Shown here: positions 1 through 13,046 of the stretch, in pieces | Layout of the letters: each line of letters opens with the position of its first letter | How positions within the stretch are numbered: position 1 is the stretch's first letter | Assembly (NCBI GenBank): GCA_022316685.1 | Contig: JAKJHU010000038.1 | Location: 169,384 to 233,383 of the forward strand | Source of the DNA: Progne subis subis | Lineage: Eukaryota > Chordata > Aves > Passeriformes > Hirundinidae | Direction: 5' to 3' | Length of the DNA stretch: 64,000 bases | The notes under the pieces: model-generated | What the model saw: only the letters and a program-made list of their open reading frames with translations | Databases searched by the model: none | What the model was told of the DNA's origin: nothing | Position numbers and translations under genes: made by a program

Positions 1-455
1 CTGACCTTGTGTTTGCTTCTTGCACAGTTTTTTACATACAAAAATGTCTTAAGAAGGAGAAACAGCTAAGTTAGAAAACATTAGTGCTGATTTCAGTTGG
101 TGAGCTGCTGTTGTGCACCTTTTAGATTATTAAGAGTAATGTATTTGTTCATATGAGGATTTATTTGTTGAGACACTGTTCACTTCAGTTTGTTTCCTCT
201 GGCATTAGTATGGGTGAAACTCTGCTATTCCTTCTCATTTTGGATTTCCTCTTATCTTTGTCTGCTAAACTGAAGATGCATCAGTACTCACTGCTGGTGT
301 GTGTTCTGGAGCAGAAAGATGTGGCTGCTTAGGGAAGGGTAAAAAATGTGCTGGGCTGCTGTTAGGCTGACATATCTGTAGGTTCCTTTCCCTGGAAACT
401 ATGAAGATATGATTCCAAAAACACACCAACGTGTCTCAGCTCATTCTCCTGCCAC

Positions 456-474
456 AAAAAAAAAAAAAAAAAAA
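456..474. repeat. Poly(A) run of 19 bases
   Basis: An uninterrupted run of 19 A. It could be the tail of an old retroposed sequence, but nothing recognisable lies just upstream, so it may be a simple homopolymer expansion. Confidence 0.8.
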
Positions 475-1007
475 GGGAGGGGTGAAGAATGAACTAAGAT
501 TTCTTCACGTCAATGTTATTTCAATTTAAAAAAAGTTTCATTGTTATAGGCAACTACTATTCTAGAAGTATGGTAAATTAATTTTATTCCAGTACTAAGT
601 ACTGTGTTGTGCTGATGATTCTCTAAAAATATTGTCTTCCTGTATAGTTTTGTCCACTGGAAATATGGTTCTAAATTTTCAGATCTATATTTCAAACAGT
701 AATCTATTTTGTCTATAAGGCTTGTGAATATTTTTACAGTTCAATGATACAAGTATGTTTTATTGTCAAAATGGTCAATCCCCTATTTCATAAGTCAAGG
801 GGGGGAACCCTCCCCCACACATAGCTGTACTTAATTACATCAGCATGCATCATTGCTGCACGTCAGATGCAAAAAATAAACTGAGATACTGCTTTATACA
901 TATTCTTGAACTATACTTTTCACTCTAAAAGACAAAGGCTAGTTTTTCAATGGCCTAATTTTAGAATATGTTTTTCCTTTCCCATTTTCTTTTACGAAGT
1001 TGTGGGG

Positions 1008-1027
1008 TTTTTTTTTGGGTTTTTTTT

Positions 1028-1064
<37 letters not shown>

Positions 1065-1082
1065 TGTTTTTTTTTTTTTTTT
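1008..1082. repeat. Long T-rich tract
   Basis: About 75 bases almost entirely of T, broken only by short G groups (GGG, GG, and a GTG near the right side). The left part alternates T-runs with G-runs, a pattern common in bird low-complexity DNA. It produces a phenylalanine-rich frame at 906-1160 that should not be read as a gene. The exact length is likely to be unstable in assembly. Confidence 0.9.
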
Positions 1083-3070
1083 ATGCCTTCAGAGAATAAA
1101 AACCCCTTCTTAATCTGGAAAAGCATCCTTATGAGATTTGGAATAATGTTTGTCAGTTGATATTATTCATACACACGGAAGAATGGGCTTAGTTATTATC
1201 TATGATTCAATCTACTCTTTTAAAAAAGGTCCCAGTAAATATCGGGTTAGTAAGTTCATCTTTCCAGTTGCCTTCAAGTGTTGTACTTTTAAGTGCTAGT
1301 TTGAATGCAAGAACTGTGTTCCTTCACTGCATGAACAGTATCATACTGTGAGATTTACAAGCAAGCAGCTTAATACTTTCCAGCATTGTCTTCAAGGTAT
1401 TTCACTTCCTTTATTTTCCTTCTTTAGTAAATAAGGCTGCAAGTTGCAAATCTGAGTGCTTGAAATTAGACCTTCAGGTCTTACTGAGGCTTTTAAATAG
1501 TAGTGTCCAGATTCTCAGAAGTGAGTCTGGGTTGGTTTTGGAAGCCTACAGAGTGTATTAGAAAAACAAGTTTAAGCACCTAGCTTATGCACTTTTTAAA
1601 CCTGTTTCAGGGTTTGTACTGAGGTATTTTCTTGTGATAAAGGGGGAGGTATGTGCTCCTCTTGCTGTTCAAACAGCAGCAAACTCTAAACTAAACTGCT
1701 TTTATGTATGAAGAATTGGAGTCTTAGCTTTCTTCCATGATCATTGAAGACAGATGTCAGATCCTAAATTGCCCTTAATTTATTTTACATCTTTGTTATT
1801 CTATGCTGGAGTGTCAAAACTGGGTAAACTGCTTGGAGTGTGTGAAAATAATTTTTCATTCTCTTTAAACTAATAAGGATGTTTGAATGCTTCTAATATG
1901 AGATATATTAAAAAATAGTTTTCACTCTCTAAAACTGCTGTTTCACCTCTCTTAATATCATATTACTTCAAAATCCATGACTGGTGTTTCTGTGCTGCCT
2001 CCTTTTGGGCTGCTGTGCAGTGCCCTGAGACTCTCAGCAGAAAGTGGTTGTGCTGCAGAGGCAGATCCAAACCAGGTTAGAGGGTGCTCCTGCAGCCCTG
2101 GGGTAGGGAAGTGTGTGCAGAGACAAGAGAAGGCATCCCCTGAATAGCTTCTCTCCTGCAGAAATGGCTCGAGTCAGAAAACTGAGTGCTCAAAGATACC
2201 TGGTGTGGAGCACATAATTGGAGCCATCCCTGTATTACAACTGCCCATGCTGTGTGGTCCTGCATTATTTCTCCCTGCCAATGCTCTCTGATGGAAAATT
2301 TATGGTTGTGTTTGTGCTGTGGCTGGATCAAAATAATCTTCCTTCATAAACGAGGAAAACATTTAATTGAGATTTCCAAAAGAATGTGGAGAAACTGCTG
2401 TAGTCACTGTACTTGGATGTAATTGCAAACAGGTGCCTTTAATAACAGGTTATGGCTTTGTTTATCCAGGTTGAACCCTGCTTTGCTGTGAGATTGGCTC
2501 ATTGCACCAGGGAGAAGAGACTTTTTGCCTGCCTAGGTTGCTTTGTTGGATTCACTTCTGGTGGGTTTGCAGTGGATCACCGGATAGAAGAGAGATGAAC
2601 TCTGAACCCTCTATCAGGCACCCAAATGGGTCAGAAATAAGTAATTTGAAACCAGCCTGGATTAGTTCTGCCATTCACCAGACTGCTTGTTGTGGTTTAA
2701 GAAACGGAGGATTACAGCCGTCAGGCTATGGGGTCAGACTTGAAAGAAGTTTCGGTTTTGGAGCTGAAGAGGCAACTCGGTTTTCTGCCTCTGTTCTTTC
2801 CTCTTTCATCTGGTTGGCATTGTCCCTAACAGGTCAAAATTAAGCTGCTTTGGAAAAAAACCCCAAACCTGTTTAAAAGTACTTTTTCTATGGATGGATA
2901 TTAATGGAGAAAAAATTTGGTGTTGTTTGTTTGAAGGAGTCAAAATGCTGAAGGGAAAGGGGTATTTGAGTTACCTTCTACCTGAAATTCTGATAGACTT
3001 TTTAACTCTCCTCCTCACCAAAATCAGGGTAATTAAGAAGTCTTAGTGGCAGGGGAAGTCCTTGCACACA

Positions 3071-3109
3071 GAGATAATTCCTTAAAAGGTAGGAGATAAT
3101 TCCTTAAAA
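3071..3109 (+). repeat. Two copies of a 17-base direct repeat, 22-base period
   Basis: The word GAGATAATTCCTTAAAA occurs at 3071-3087 and again at 3093-3109, separated by five bases. It lies directly before the CR1 remnant. It could be a local slippage duplication or a trace of the insertion; no matching copy is seen at the right end of the CR1, so it is not a simple target-site duplication. Confidence 0.75.
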
Positions 3110-4145
3110 TAGACAGGGGAATGAGTGCTTGGTAACTGCAGTAGATGTTTGGCAGTGATGTTCAAGGGTTCTGCATCGTTTATGAGAACGTGTATAAATG
3201 GGCTTGAAAAGGGAGGAGAGCAGTGAGGTGACTAAGTTTGCTGTTGATACACAATTATTCAAGGTAGTGAGGATGAAGGCAGACTGTGAAGAATTACACA
3301 AGGATCTGAAGAGACTGTGTGACTGGGCAATAAAATAGCAGATGAAATTCAGTGTAGATAAATGTGAAGTGATGCATGTGGGGAAAAACAATCCTAGCTT
3401 CACATATAAAATGATTGGCTCCAAGCTGTCTGTTCTACTCAGGAGTGAGACCTTGGGCTATGATGGATAGTTTCATGAAAACATCAGCCTGTGCTTGACA
3501 GCAGGCTAAAAAGCAAATCAAATTTTAGAAATTATGAAGAAAGGACCAGAGAACAAAACAGATAATGTCCTTATGCAGCCATATAAATCTATGGCTCACC
3601 TTTACCTTGGGTACCACGAGTAGGTCTGACTTGCTAATCTCGATGAGGGTGTGTTAAGATGGGAAGATTCCGAAGTGGGAGAGGAACATGCATGCAAAGG
3701 GCTGAGTAGGCTGGGACTCTCTTGTCTGGGGAAAAGAGCCAAGGGGGATAATGATAGGTTAAAAAAACTGAATGGGTGGGGAGGGATGGATCTGTCATTG
3801 CCTCCTTCCACCCAAGAGCTACGGGCCATTGAATGAAGCTTGTAGAAACAGATTCAGAGCAGGGGAAGGCATCTTTTTCAGAAGGGAATAACGTACCTTG
3901 TCAAAGCTGTGCAGAGGGCCCGGGGGAGAATGGACAAATAATTGGATGAAATGCCAGGTCAAGGACAACTAGATGCAGACACCCTAACAAGCTCAAGAAA
4001 TCTCTTGAAAAAATGCTGGAGGCTGCAAGAGCTTTGTTAGAAATACTGTGTATGTTTGTCCTGTACTTTCAGTTGTGACTGCTTTTGCTCCCTGCTTGAG
4101 ACTGAAAGTGGATCTGAGGGAGTAGGGTCTATAGACTGACTATTT
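3110..4145 (+). mobile_element. Decayed CR1 LINE: C-terminal reverse transcriptase part plus 3' region
   Basis: From 3228 one frame reads VTKFAVDTQLF, the region of the CR1 reverse transcriptase around its FADD box, and continues with a charged helix, CDWAIK, an in-frame stop at 3336-3338, then QMKFSVDKCEVMHVGKNN, as expected for CR1 ORF2. The first catalytic aspartate of the FADD box is valine (codons 3237-3248), so with the stop the copy is doubly inactive. Further right, phrases such as the one around 3895-3975 and the stretch 4010-4140 resemble the distal ORF2 and 3' part of older CR1 subfamilies, with many small indels. The 5' part of the element is absent, which is the usual 5' truncation of CR1. 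Both outer limits are approximate. The divergence suggests an old subfamily rather than a recent avian one. Confidence 0.85.
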
Positions 4146-4149
4146 GAGC

Positions 4150-7100
4150 CCTGTCAGAGATCTGTGAGAGGGCTGCATGCAGACAATTCATACACCAATT
4201 GCAGGCTACTGGGACTTCGATTTCTCGTTATCCAATACTGAGTGCAAAGATCATTACAGAGAAAGGACTCTGATAACACAGCAAGATTGTTACTCCAGTC
4301 TTAGGTACTCTTAATGTATCTACAAGTGCTTGTAGTGCAAATTCAGATGTGATTGATGCTGGAATCTCTGAGCATATATCAGTAGTAAGAAATGAATACC
4401 TCGTGAACTTGAGTAGTATTCAAGGAAATAAAAGTTTCTGAAGTTATGCATTAAGGTATTCACAGGTAGGAATTGGAGATTGTGGTAAGACCCTCCTCCA
4501 AATATATAAAATAATAAACACATCCTCCTTTATATATTTAATTTTTTTCTAGAGTCAGTCATCTATATTTATTACATGTATAAGTATTCATTTCACTACA
4601 TAGTTATTCAATTAAAGAGATCAATTATTGCTCAATCAATTAAAATAAATTGAATACTATGTAAGAACTGTAGATCAAGCGCTCATTTCCTTACCTGTCT
4701 GCTAAGGAGTGCTGATTTACATGACTGGTGCTGCTTGGGACTGAAGAGAAACCTAACTTAGGGATGAGAACAACAAACTAGTATGATTTGTGTAGCAAAC
4801 ATAACAATGCAGATTTTAGGAAGATGGAGAGGAAGGCAAGATGATGTGCAATGTGTGTAAAATCTGTGAAACAGTAACTGAGGTGAGTAAAGAGTGTTTT
4901 CTTGAGTCTTCCTACTAATTTTTTCAATATTACACCCTTTGTGCCTTTTATTCCCCAAATCAGAATGTCTGTTGAATAAAATAGAGATAAAAGAAAGGTT
5001 GAATTTAGTATTTGAGGTGCCTGCTGCAAAAATTATGAAAGGTGTGTGGAGAGAATATTAGATGTGCAGGAGAGAGGAAAGGGCTGAGCATCAAAAAAAG
5101 AATAGGTGCAGTTGATTGCTAAAAGCCTTTTAAAATAAGCTGCTGGTTGCTACTGTAGTAGGTACCATCTGTTCTAAGAGAGCAGGAGTTGACACTTGAA
5201 GGAAAGCATACCTGGCTGAATGTCAGCCAGTGCAGTAGTCTTGAGAACTTGGGGGAGAGGGAAGGACTTCGGTTCTGCAGCCTCTCCAGAGACCTCTTCT
5301 TCTAATTTGTTCTCACAGTGAAGGACACGTTAAATTGGAGTTTTGCTTGTTAAAATGTGTGACTGTCACCTGGAAAGGACAGATAATTGCATGACAAATG
5401 TGATTAAAAGAAGGACTAGACATTTCTGCTTAGGATGGCAAACAAGTTCCTCCCATGGTTTTAGCAATGGAAAAACTTAAACCTGCAGAGGAATGCATTG
5501 CCTAAACTAAATGATGAATGTCTGTCTCCATGTGTTCATGTGACATGTCCTCTTTGCAAACTGGTTGGTAACACTGTAGGTGTTCCACATCCACTGGCTT
5601 GTGTAGGAGCCAGTAGAACAGCTGCTCCACCTAGCAGGTCATGTGCTCTCTGAAAACCCCTCACCACCTAGGTAATGGTCTTCTTGCTCCAAACTGCTGC
5701 TGCAGGTGAGCGGTGGCCTCAGGGATAGCCTCACTTGCAACTTTCAGGTTTGTGCCACAAAGAACCAAGGCATGACAAATATGCAGAAGATCTGTGTTGC
5801 ATTATGAATAAATTCAGCAAACTTGTTTTATGAATTAGATTACTTTTTCTCATCTGTTAAGACTGAGGGAAGAAGGACTTAAATCTCCCAATCATCTTGT
5901 AGTCTAACCAAGTAAAAACTTACTGAGTTACTCACAAATTTTGTTATTACCCTTGTTGCTCCTGATCTGCCTGCCCAAAACTTTTAAAAGGCCAGGAGAA
6001 CATAAATTTTATGTATGAGCAAATTAACTTTTTCTGATCTTCTATACATTTTCCTTGACCAATATTTGTCTGCTTTTAAAGGAAAATGTGAGGTGAGGAA
6101 CAGCAAACCAAAGGGAGAGAAGTACTAGGAAATGAGACATTTTATTCATGTGTTATCAGAAATTGCCCTTATCACAGGGAATATTCTTACAATTTCTTTC
6201 AGAAAGGTAGAAGAATCAAATGTAAAAAACCCTGTCATAAGAATTACAGGGAAAGGAGCTGAAGTATTTTGAACTCAGTGTCTGTTCAACTTGTTATGTC
6301 CACAATTCTGCGTTGTGCGGCCAGAAGTACTATGACTTCTTCAAATACTCTTCTGGAGTAGTGGCCTATACACGCAGTTTACTAATATCTTATAATGAGT
6401 CAAGAATAGGCATTTATTTTTAAAAGACACTATTGGTACAATGCTGCAATGCTAGCTAGTGCTTTTGAGGAACAAACTATGGTTTCTTTTGCTGACTGAT
6501 GAACCTTAGGTCTACACTGACCTGTTCCAATATAATATTCACATTAGTAGCTCTATAAAAGCCTTGTTAAAATACACTTGTTACAGCAGTCCCTGCTGTC
6601 AGCTGTCCCTAATAGCATATGCATTGTTTCAGTTGTTTTGATTTTTTTTAACTGTCCAGAATCGCTGGGTTGCATCATCTTGTTGCAGTTTGTGACAAAA
6701 GTCGTTGTTCAAATTCAAGGTACTTCTAATCACTCTGAAATGTCAAGTTTCCTTGTGTTCTTTAGATGGTTCTGCTGAGTGATACAAGCTAATTAACATT
6801 TGTAAAGTGCTTTGGTTAGGCCATTTCTGTGTTCACAAAATACAAGAAAACTACTCAGCCTGAGGTCCCAGGAAAGATAAGGGAGAACCAAATGATTTCC
6901 GGGAGCTCTTGTGCTTCTCTGTAGAATTAAATTTATGATTATTACAGCATAGTGAAGAAATCGGAATGATCAATCTGAAAATGAAATATTAATGCACCAC
7001 TTTTCCTTACTATTTTCCCCTCTGGAAGTCCCTTGTGTGTGAACAAGAAACATGAGAAATTCTTGTATGAACAAAATACTTTGGGAACTGCAAGTGAGAT

Positions 7101-7980
7101 TGGGAGGGCTAGTGGGTTAGTGGCATAGCTTCAGTCATTTAAACATAACTAGAGGCGCACTTTCTTTTGATTCTAGAAATTTGAAAATGTCTATCTTTCT
7201 CGGTTTATTTCTGGCTTACTTGATGTACGATGAATACGATAAAAAAATCTTACTTAGAAAACGGCTTCATAAACTGGCAATATTTTAGGAAGTACGAATC
7301 CACATTTTGGTTGGACTTGTCATTGGAATATTGCTGAATATTGCTGCATAAGACAACTGAGGACTTATTGATGCTGACCCATTAGGAGATATACTGAGAG
7401 GCCTGTGTGTGCATGGAGTGTGCCCCTTTGATTAATAGTCCTGCTGCAAGTGTGATGTATCTGTGCTGCTGTGTAACTTTTCAGGATGCTAGACACATAT
7501 GTTTAATGATATTTACCACTCCAATAGGAGGAAAAAGATTGAGATGATCTTAAATTGCTTTTCTCGGTGTGTGCAATGTAGGAAAGGAGATGAAACCTTA
7601 ATTCGTGGGGAGGTGTGTGGGTCTTGCGTACGTGGCAGCGAAACAAGGGCTCTGGTTTTAGCCCATCAGCGAGCATGAGGGCAGATCTGCTACCCAGGCC
7701 TGGCCCGTCTAGGGGGCTGTCTCTGTTCTGTGTGCGGGTAAATCCCGTGCATACAGCCTCAGGACAGTCCTGGACAATTATGGCACTTCTTTACATCAGA
7801 AAACATTCCTTGTGAGTTTAGAATACTCCCTCAAACCTGAGATCCACACAAGCTCAGAACTCAAAAGCAGGCAGCAGAGTTGAAAGGCTTCTTGTGCTCC
7901 TCATCTAAGATATATTCCTATCCATTACTGCCTCTACAGCCCGAGGCCTCGGAAAGGATAGTTTTGGAAAGGATACCCTT
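4150..7980. other. Non-coding DNA, no gene seen
   Basis: This stretch contains only short frames of at most about 83 codons with no recognisable protein. Composition is AT-rich, strongest at 4540-4640. A 10-base tandem duplication of GAATATTGCT occurs at 7326-7345. GC content begins to rise after about 7610, approaching the CpG island. Confidence 0.55.
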
Positions 7981-7989
7981 AAAACCTAA

Positions 7990-8160
7990 AAGGACGGCGT
8001 TTCCGCGTCGCTCCGAGCGCGGCGGCGGCGCCGGAGCCGGGGGCCGGCGGCGGGAGCTCAGGGGCTCGAGCGCCACCTACCGCCCGCTGCTCGCGCTCGG
8101 GGCTGCCGCCGGCGCCGGCCCGGGCAGCGCGGCCCGCTCGGACCCACGGAGCGTGCGAAT
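7990..8160. promoter_or_regulatory. CpG island, possible promoter or first exon
   Basis: I count 35 CpG dinucleotides in about 165 bases, in sharp contrast with the CpG-poor DNA on both sides. It contains GGCGGCGGCG and GCCGGCGGCG runs and other GC-box-like words. Unmethylated islands of this kind usually mark promoters in vertebrates. Direction is undecided. On the plus strand the only donor-like word just downstream is CCG|GTAAAA at 8248, which is weak. A 111-codon frame crosses the island (7880-8215) but its arginine/alanine/glycine-rich content is what GC-rich DNA encodes by default, so I do not call it a gene. It could be the first exon of a gene or lncRNA, or an orphan CpG island. Confidence 0.7.
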
Positions 8161-8169
8161 TAGTGCTGC

Positions 8170-11130
8170 TGCTGCGGCTTTACAGTCCATAAATTCCCGG
8201 CTGAAGAGATGCTGAAGAACTCGAGATGTGTTTAGCATATGGAGCCGGTAAAAAGTTGAAGAAGCCTCCCATTTGAATTTCAAAACCTGCGAAGTTAAAC
8301 AAAGGAGAAAGCTTGATTTAGAAGGCTCTCGGACTTTAAATGGAAATACCGGTTTGCACAGTTTTTTAGCACCTAGCAGTTTTTTAATGGGGACTGTCAG
8401 TTAATTTTCAGCCAAGCCTTAATTCCGAGTGAAGGGGGAAGTAGAGAAGCTGGCTACCAACCACCCTCTGTTTTCTGCTCACAGAAGGCCCCCGTCCTGC
8501 TTCTCACAGGACTGCCCGCTCTAGCAGTGGCTCTCATGGGCATCTGGCACTGCCCACCACTGGAGTCCTGAAACGCAGGACTTCAGTCTTCAAATCCTGC
8601 GAATCACTCTGCTCAGTTCAGACCCTTTTCATGGCAGCATTTGTGAGAAAAAACCAAAAACCTGAAAACCAAACCCATAAAAGCCTCAAGAACAACCCAA
8701 TCTATAATCTACTGACTTTAGGGACCATCCAAAGCTGTTGGTGTCATTTGGTGCCCTATAGTAATTATAACAGCTATTACCCGGAAAACACTGGGCACAA
8801 GCATATCACATGAGATAAATGATAAGCTTGAAGACATACCTGTATTGCTGTATTAACTTTTACTAATGAGATCCAAATAAGAGGTGAAATAGTTTCTTCA
8901 GAAAAAATGTTGATGTTTTCACCATAAATTACATACTGAGGAGATCTGGTGTAATTGTCTTGTTGATAGTGCGGAAGCTTATCTTCAATGTTTCTTTTTC
9001 AACATTCCTTTTCACAATTTAAGAGCCAGTATTGGTAAATGGATTTAATTCCTATGTAAGCCTTTCAGTCTGTCCATAAATAAGAGCTCATTCTCATCGT
9101 GTTTTTGATGATGTGATTCTCCCTGTTATGATGCTGGGAAAGGCAGAGGGGTGCTAAGCTCCTGGTCACAAAGTTCAGTCAGAGCCGTGTAGGTTATTTC
9201 AAGAGTAAAGAAAAACCTGTTTAATGCTTCCCAAAGAGTTAATCATTAAGGCCTTATCCATAGAGACAAATTAGCAGTGTCTTTGTAGGGGCCAATATCA
9301 CCCAAGTGAACAACAGAAAAGAGATCCTATGATTTGGGCAACCAATCAAATGACACAAATAATGAATAACTGCCATGTGAAGTAAGCCATTTATACATTA
9401 TTCTGACCTTAAAATTCCTTTAAGTATATTTCTTGAAGAATGTAAGAAATCCAGCACTTCTCTAATAATTGTGATCTATACATAGTGGGCTTTTGAGGAA
9501 TCCAAAGATGCGTGTAGTGTACTCATTGAATTCAACTCAATGAGTAGATGAGCTAGCTCTCCCTGTAACTTTGGGAAAGCATTATCTTTTGTTTATTTGT
9601 CGGAAGCCCATGTAAAGGTAAATGTTATTCTAGTGATTAAGAGAAAATGCTTTTTAATTTGATAATGCTAATTTGCCCATTAAAATACAAAGGAAACTTC
9701 TCTTTGAGAGGATGAGTGGGAAAACTTGATGACCTTTAAAATTTCCTTTGTATGGATAATATTTACCAAAGCCTCGATGCCCTACTAAATTTTAAAGATC
9801 ATAATGGAACTTAGGAAATAAAACTTACGAACTTATACTTATTAAACAAAAGTAGTTTACCCTTCCAATTTTACTTTCAAGGAAGCACTATAATCATAAG
9901 ATAGTCCAAGGAGTACACAATGCAAGTATTCTGTTAATGTGTAAAATTGAAACAAAAGTAAACAAAACCAGCGTATCAAATATTATTGCATAAACTTGGG
10001 CAATATTATGTGGTTAATTATTTTAATTATTGAAGAATGTGCAAGATCCCTCATAGCTCAGATAAATGAAAGCATGCAAAAAGCTTGTAACTAAATTTTA
10101 AAGGGCAAAATGAGAAGACAGAACTGCAGGCTTGCTGAGTTAAAATATTAGAAAAGGTTGTATTAATAAGTTCATATGATTATTCAGCAAAGTCAGGCCA
10201 TGGAATGATTGAACTGCTATTTTTAGGCACAAATAAAAATGTTGTGGCTGGGTACCTCCCTGGTAAATGGCAGGGGGATGGGTTTTAAAGTCCATTTGGG
10301 ATGGGAATGCATGCTTAGACACAGCGTATCTCTGAGCAAGAGCTTTGTCTGCCAGAAGGCAGAAAGACTGGGTCCTTCTCCATTGCATGAGCTGCTGTCG
10401 TAAAAAGTTATCGGATTGAATTCAGCTCTGGCCGTGTTACTCAGGAGTGAAACACATTTCATCCCAAACCAGTGCCGGTGAATCCTTTGAATCTGAATTG
10501 CCGAGAGGTAGTATAATGGCGAAACTGACATATACTTGATAGCTGTAACCTTATTTACATTGACTCTGACAGAACTCATCACATTATAAAGCAGTGTTAA
10601 TAAAATGTTAATTGAACTACTAAATACATCAGGCATTAAAATTATCAGTTGCTGCTGTAATCCACTAATAGAATACTTAGTGAAAACTAGAGGATTATTT
10701 TGCTTAAAATATTGATAAAACCTGAAAGAATAAAATTAAGTTGACCTTTTGATAGATGCCTGTTTATTGATTTAAATTCACCATTTTGTGAACAATGTCA
10801 AAGAGGTCTGTTAGAATAGAAGCATGTATAATAACATGAGCTAAACAATTTTTGTTTCTTTGTGTGTCATTACAGAGAGATTGAAGCAAGCTTCACCTAA
10901 GTGTAGTGATGCAAAAAAAATAATAATACCCAGTCTGGATGTGAAAAAGCAGAGGAAAACAAGAGCTTCATATTAAAGTGCCTTCTAGGTAGCTGACATG
11001 ACGCATCTAGTCAGACGTAAATAATGACAGACGGAAACTATCATGAGGTCTGTGAAGCATCAACATGCTGCCATAATTTTCTTTCTAACCTTGCTTTGCT
11101 AGCAGCTCTCAGGCTTACAGGCTGAGAGAT
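8170..11130. other. AT-rich non-coding DNA, possible conserved elements
   Basis: No gene seen. The section 9350-10100 is rich in TAATTA, ATTTTAAA and TTAATTATT words and has low CpG, the look of developmental non-coding elements, but conservation cannot be judged from one sequence. A 137-codon frame on the minus strand (10636-10223) shows no domain. A 9-bp inverted repeat, ACTCATTGA/TCAATGAGT with a 7-base loop, lies at 9521-9545. Confidence 0.45.
9521..9545. repeat. Short inverted repeat, 9-bp perfect arms
   Basis: ACTCATTGA (9521-9529) and its exact reverse complement (9537-9545) flank a 7-base loop. The arm contains an AP-1-like half, TGA(A)TCA-like in the centre. The length is near what may occur by chance in 64 kb. 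Confidence 0.7.
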
Positions 11131-11611
11131 CATTTAAAAAGCAGATCTTAATGATGCTGCCCACTGTAGCAACAGCCAGTGAGACTGGCACCAGCTTAGC
11201 TCCGTTTGGGAACTCGGGCTGGCAGCCTCGCTGGCTCCTGACACCCCAAATGGGAGCTGTCCCTCGCTGCCTCCCTGGCTCCTGCAGCTTCGTGTGCGTC
11301 TCGCTGAAAATGATCCACCTGTATGGGCAAGGGGGAGAGCAGGCACTCCTCCTTCACCCTCCTCTTGGCAAATAAGCCCTTCAGTTACTTTCTTGATTGG
11401 ATTAGGTGTATTTGGGTTCAGGATGCCTGGAATGATTTTCATTGTATGCATTTTATTTGTAGTACGTGTGTCTGGGGAAAGACAGGGAGTAATAATATTC
11501 TGGTATCCCTGTAGTTTCAGCAGAGCTGTGTTGTGGTTCAAATAAACACATCTGTACATGGCTGCCATAATCAATGAGGAATAGCAGAGCAGTTTTGCAA
11601 ATGCAACTTAA

Positions 11612-11626
11612 GGGGGGGGGGGGGGG
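11612..11626 (+). repeat. Poly(G) run of 15 bases
   Basis: An uninterrupted run of 15 G following AACTTAA. A pure G-run of this length can fold into a four-stranded structure and is prone to length error in sequencing, so the true length may differ. Confidence 0.9.
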
Positions 11627-13009
11627 CAAAGGCAAAAGATAAAAATCTCACAACAGGTCACCAGTCTTGCAGACTCTATTCATCAAAACCATGTCCAGTA
11701 AAACAGTTGCACGTTTTATTTAAGCTGGTGACTGCATTGCAAACCATTGGGAAACAAAGCTGGTGTGAGATAACACAATGGCATGATCACTTTGCAAATC
11801 AGCATGTGGCTTTGCCTGGGTGCTAGCAGGGCATGAGGGCTCAGAGACAGATGACAACATGAAAAAAGAGGTAGATCAGACTGCTTGTTTTTGATTGTAA
11901 ACATTATTTTCATATACAACTATGAATTTCATCCTGTTTGGTAAGCCTGACCTCAGGGTGTATAAATGTATTTCCATTGTTTGTATGTAAATTAAAACAT
12001 GACCAAAAAAAAAACCACCTTCCCAACCCTCCCCATCAGAAGGCTATTTATGCTTCACAGCTCTTTCCAGTACTTTAAGCACAGCTAAGCAGCTACCTCA
12101 GGTAAAGGAGATGCTGTTTTTCCAAGGAAGCATTTTAAAATATTTCCCCACACACACTTCTGAGTGTTCTAAATACTAATGCAGAATTCGTGACTCTCAG
12201 AGTAAATAGATGGCACTTAATTATGCTGGTGATGTCAGGTATTGTATAGGTTGATTTCCCAAGGCGTAAGTGAAAAATGTACTATTTGGTCTTAAATTTA
12301 AACTTAATAAATAGCTAATTTAGGTTCTTGCTCTATATGCAAGGATATAATCACAAGGCATTCATTTTTAAAAGGTTTCATTTATTCTTGTGAGCTTAAT
12401 TATTGCAAGGAAACTGTGAGCAATTTGTTTTTTTTTACCAGTGTCTGATTTCTGAGAATGGTTATTAAATATTAAATGGATGCATAATTCAGGCAATTAA
12501 GAAAGTAATCACACAAAGTAATGTAATGGAAGTTAATTATTACTGCATAAGCAAATAGTTCATTAATGCTAGTAGTTGCTATGGCTGCATTCTTAATACA
12601 TGCAGAACTGAAGCATGAATCCTCTGTGTATTCAGAGGTACCAGAAGTATGGTACTGCAGAAAGAGTGTTCCTAATGAAAGGCCCAGGCAAATAAGGTCA
12701 TATTGACCCCTGACTTTTCGGAATGCTGCAGGATCATCATTACTTAAGAGAGTTTTATCAAAACCATGGCTACTTTAGATGCTTATAATACCTTCTGTTT
12801 GTAATACAGGCCGTGGCTTAAATCAAGGAAGAACTTGGGGAATTCAGCTGTTTCAAAATAAATTAATAAATTGCCAATCCTGTTTCTCTTGTTAAAATTC
12901 TACCCAGTGGTGCTCCTCTTGTTAAAAGGCTATAAAATCATTATATGTAACTTAAAAGGATTGTACAATTTTTTCAGTACAAAAGCATAATAGCTGACAG
13001 CCACCCTTG

Positions 13010-13046
13010 TTAGGTTTTGTTCTTCAACGACGAGCGCAAAACCTGA
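13010..13046. repeat. Inverted repeat with CpG-containing loop
   Basis: GTTAGGTTTTG and CAAAACCTGAC pair along 11 bp with a single G-T wobble, enclosing a loop that contains two CpG words (ACGACGAGCG). The function is unknown. Confidence 0.65.

Larger units (their letters stand above)
1..3070. other. Non-coding AT-rich DNA, no gene seen
   Basis: No reading frame in this stretch has recognisable protein content; the longest is 113 codons at 2502-2843 on the plus strand and shows no domain I know. The block has ordinary vertebrate intergenic or intronic composition, with a 19-base A-run at 456-474 and a long T-rich tract at 1008-1082. I saw no splice-site-bounded exon or RNA gene. Confidence 0.6.

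Noticed and set aside
906..1160. Phenylalanine-rich frame of 84 codons
   Set aside because: It is the translation of a T-tract.
7880..8283. Frames across the CpG island (111 codons plus, 68 codons minus)
   Set aside because: Arginine, alanine and glycine richness follows from GC-rich DNA; no domain and no conserved start context.
11134..11574. 146-codon minus-strand frame as a gene
   Set aside because: No domain; several plus frames overlap the same stretch, as expected from locally raised GC.
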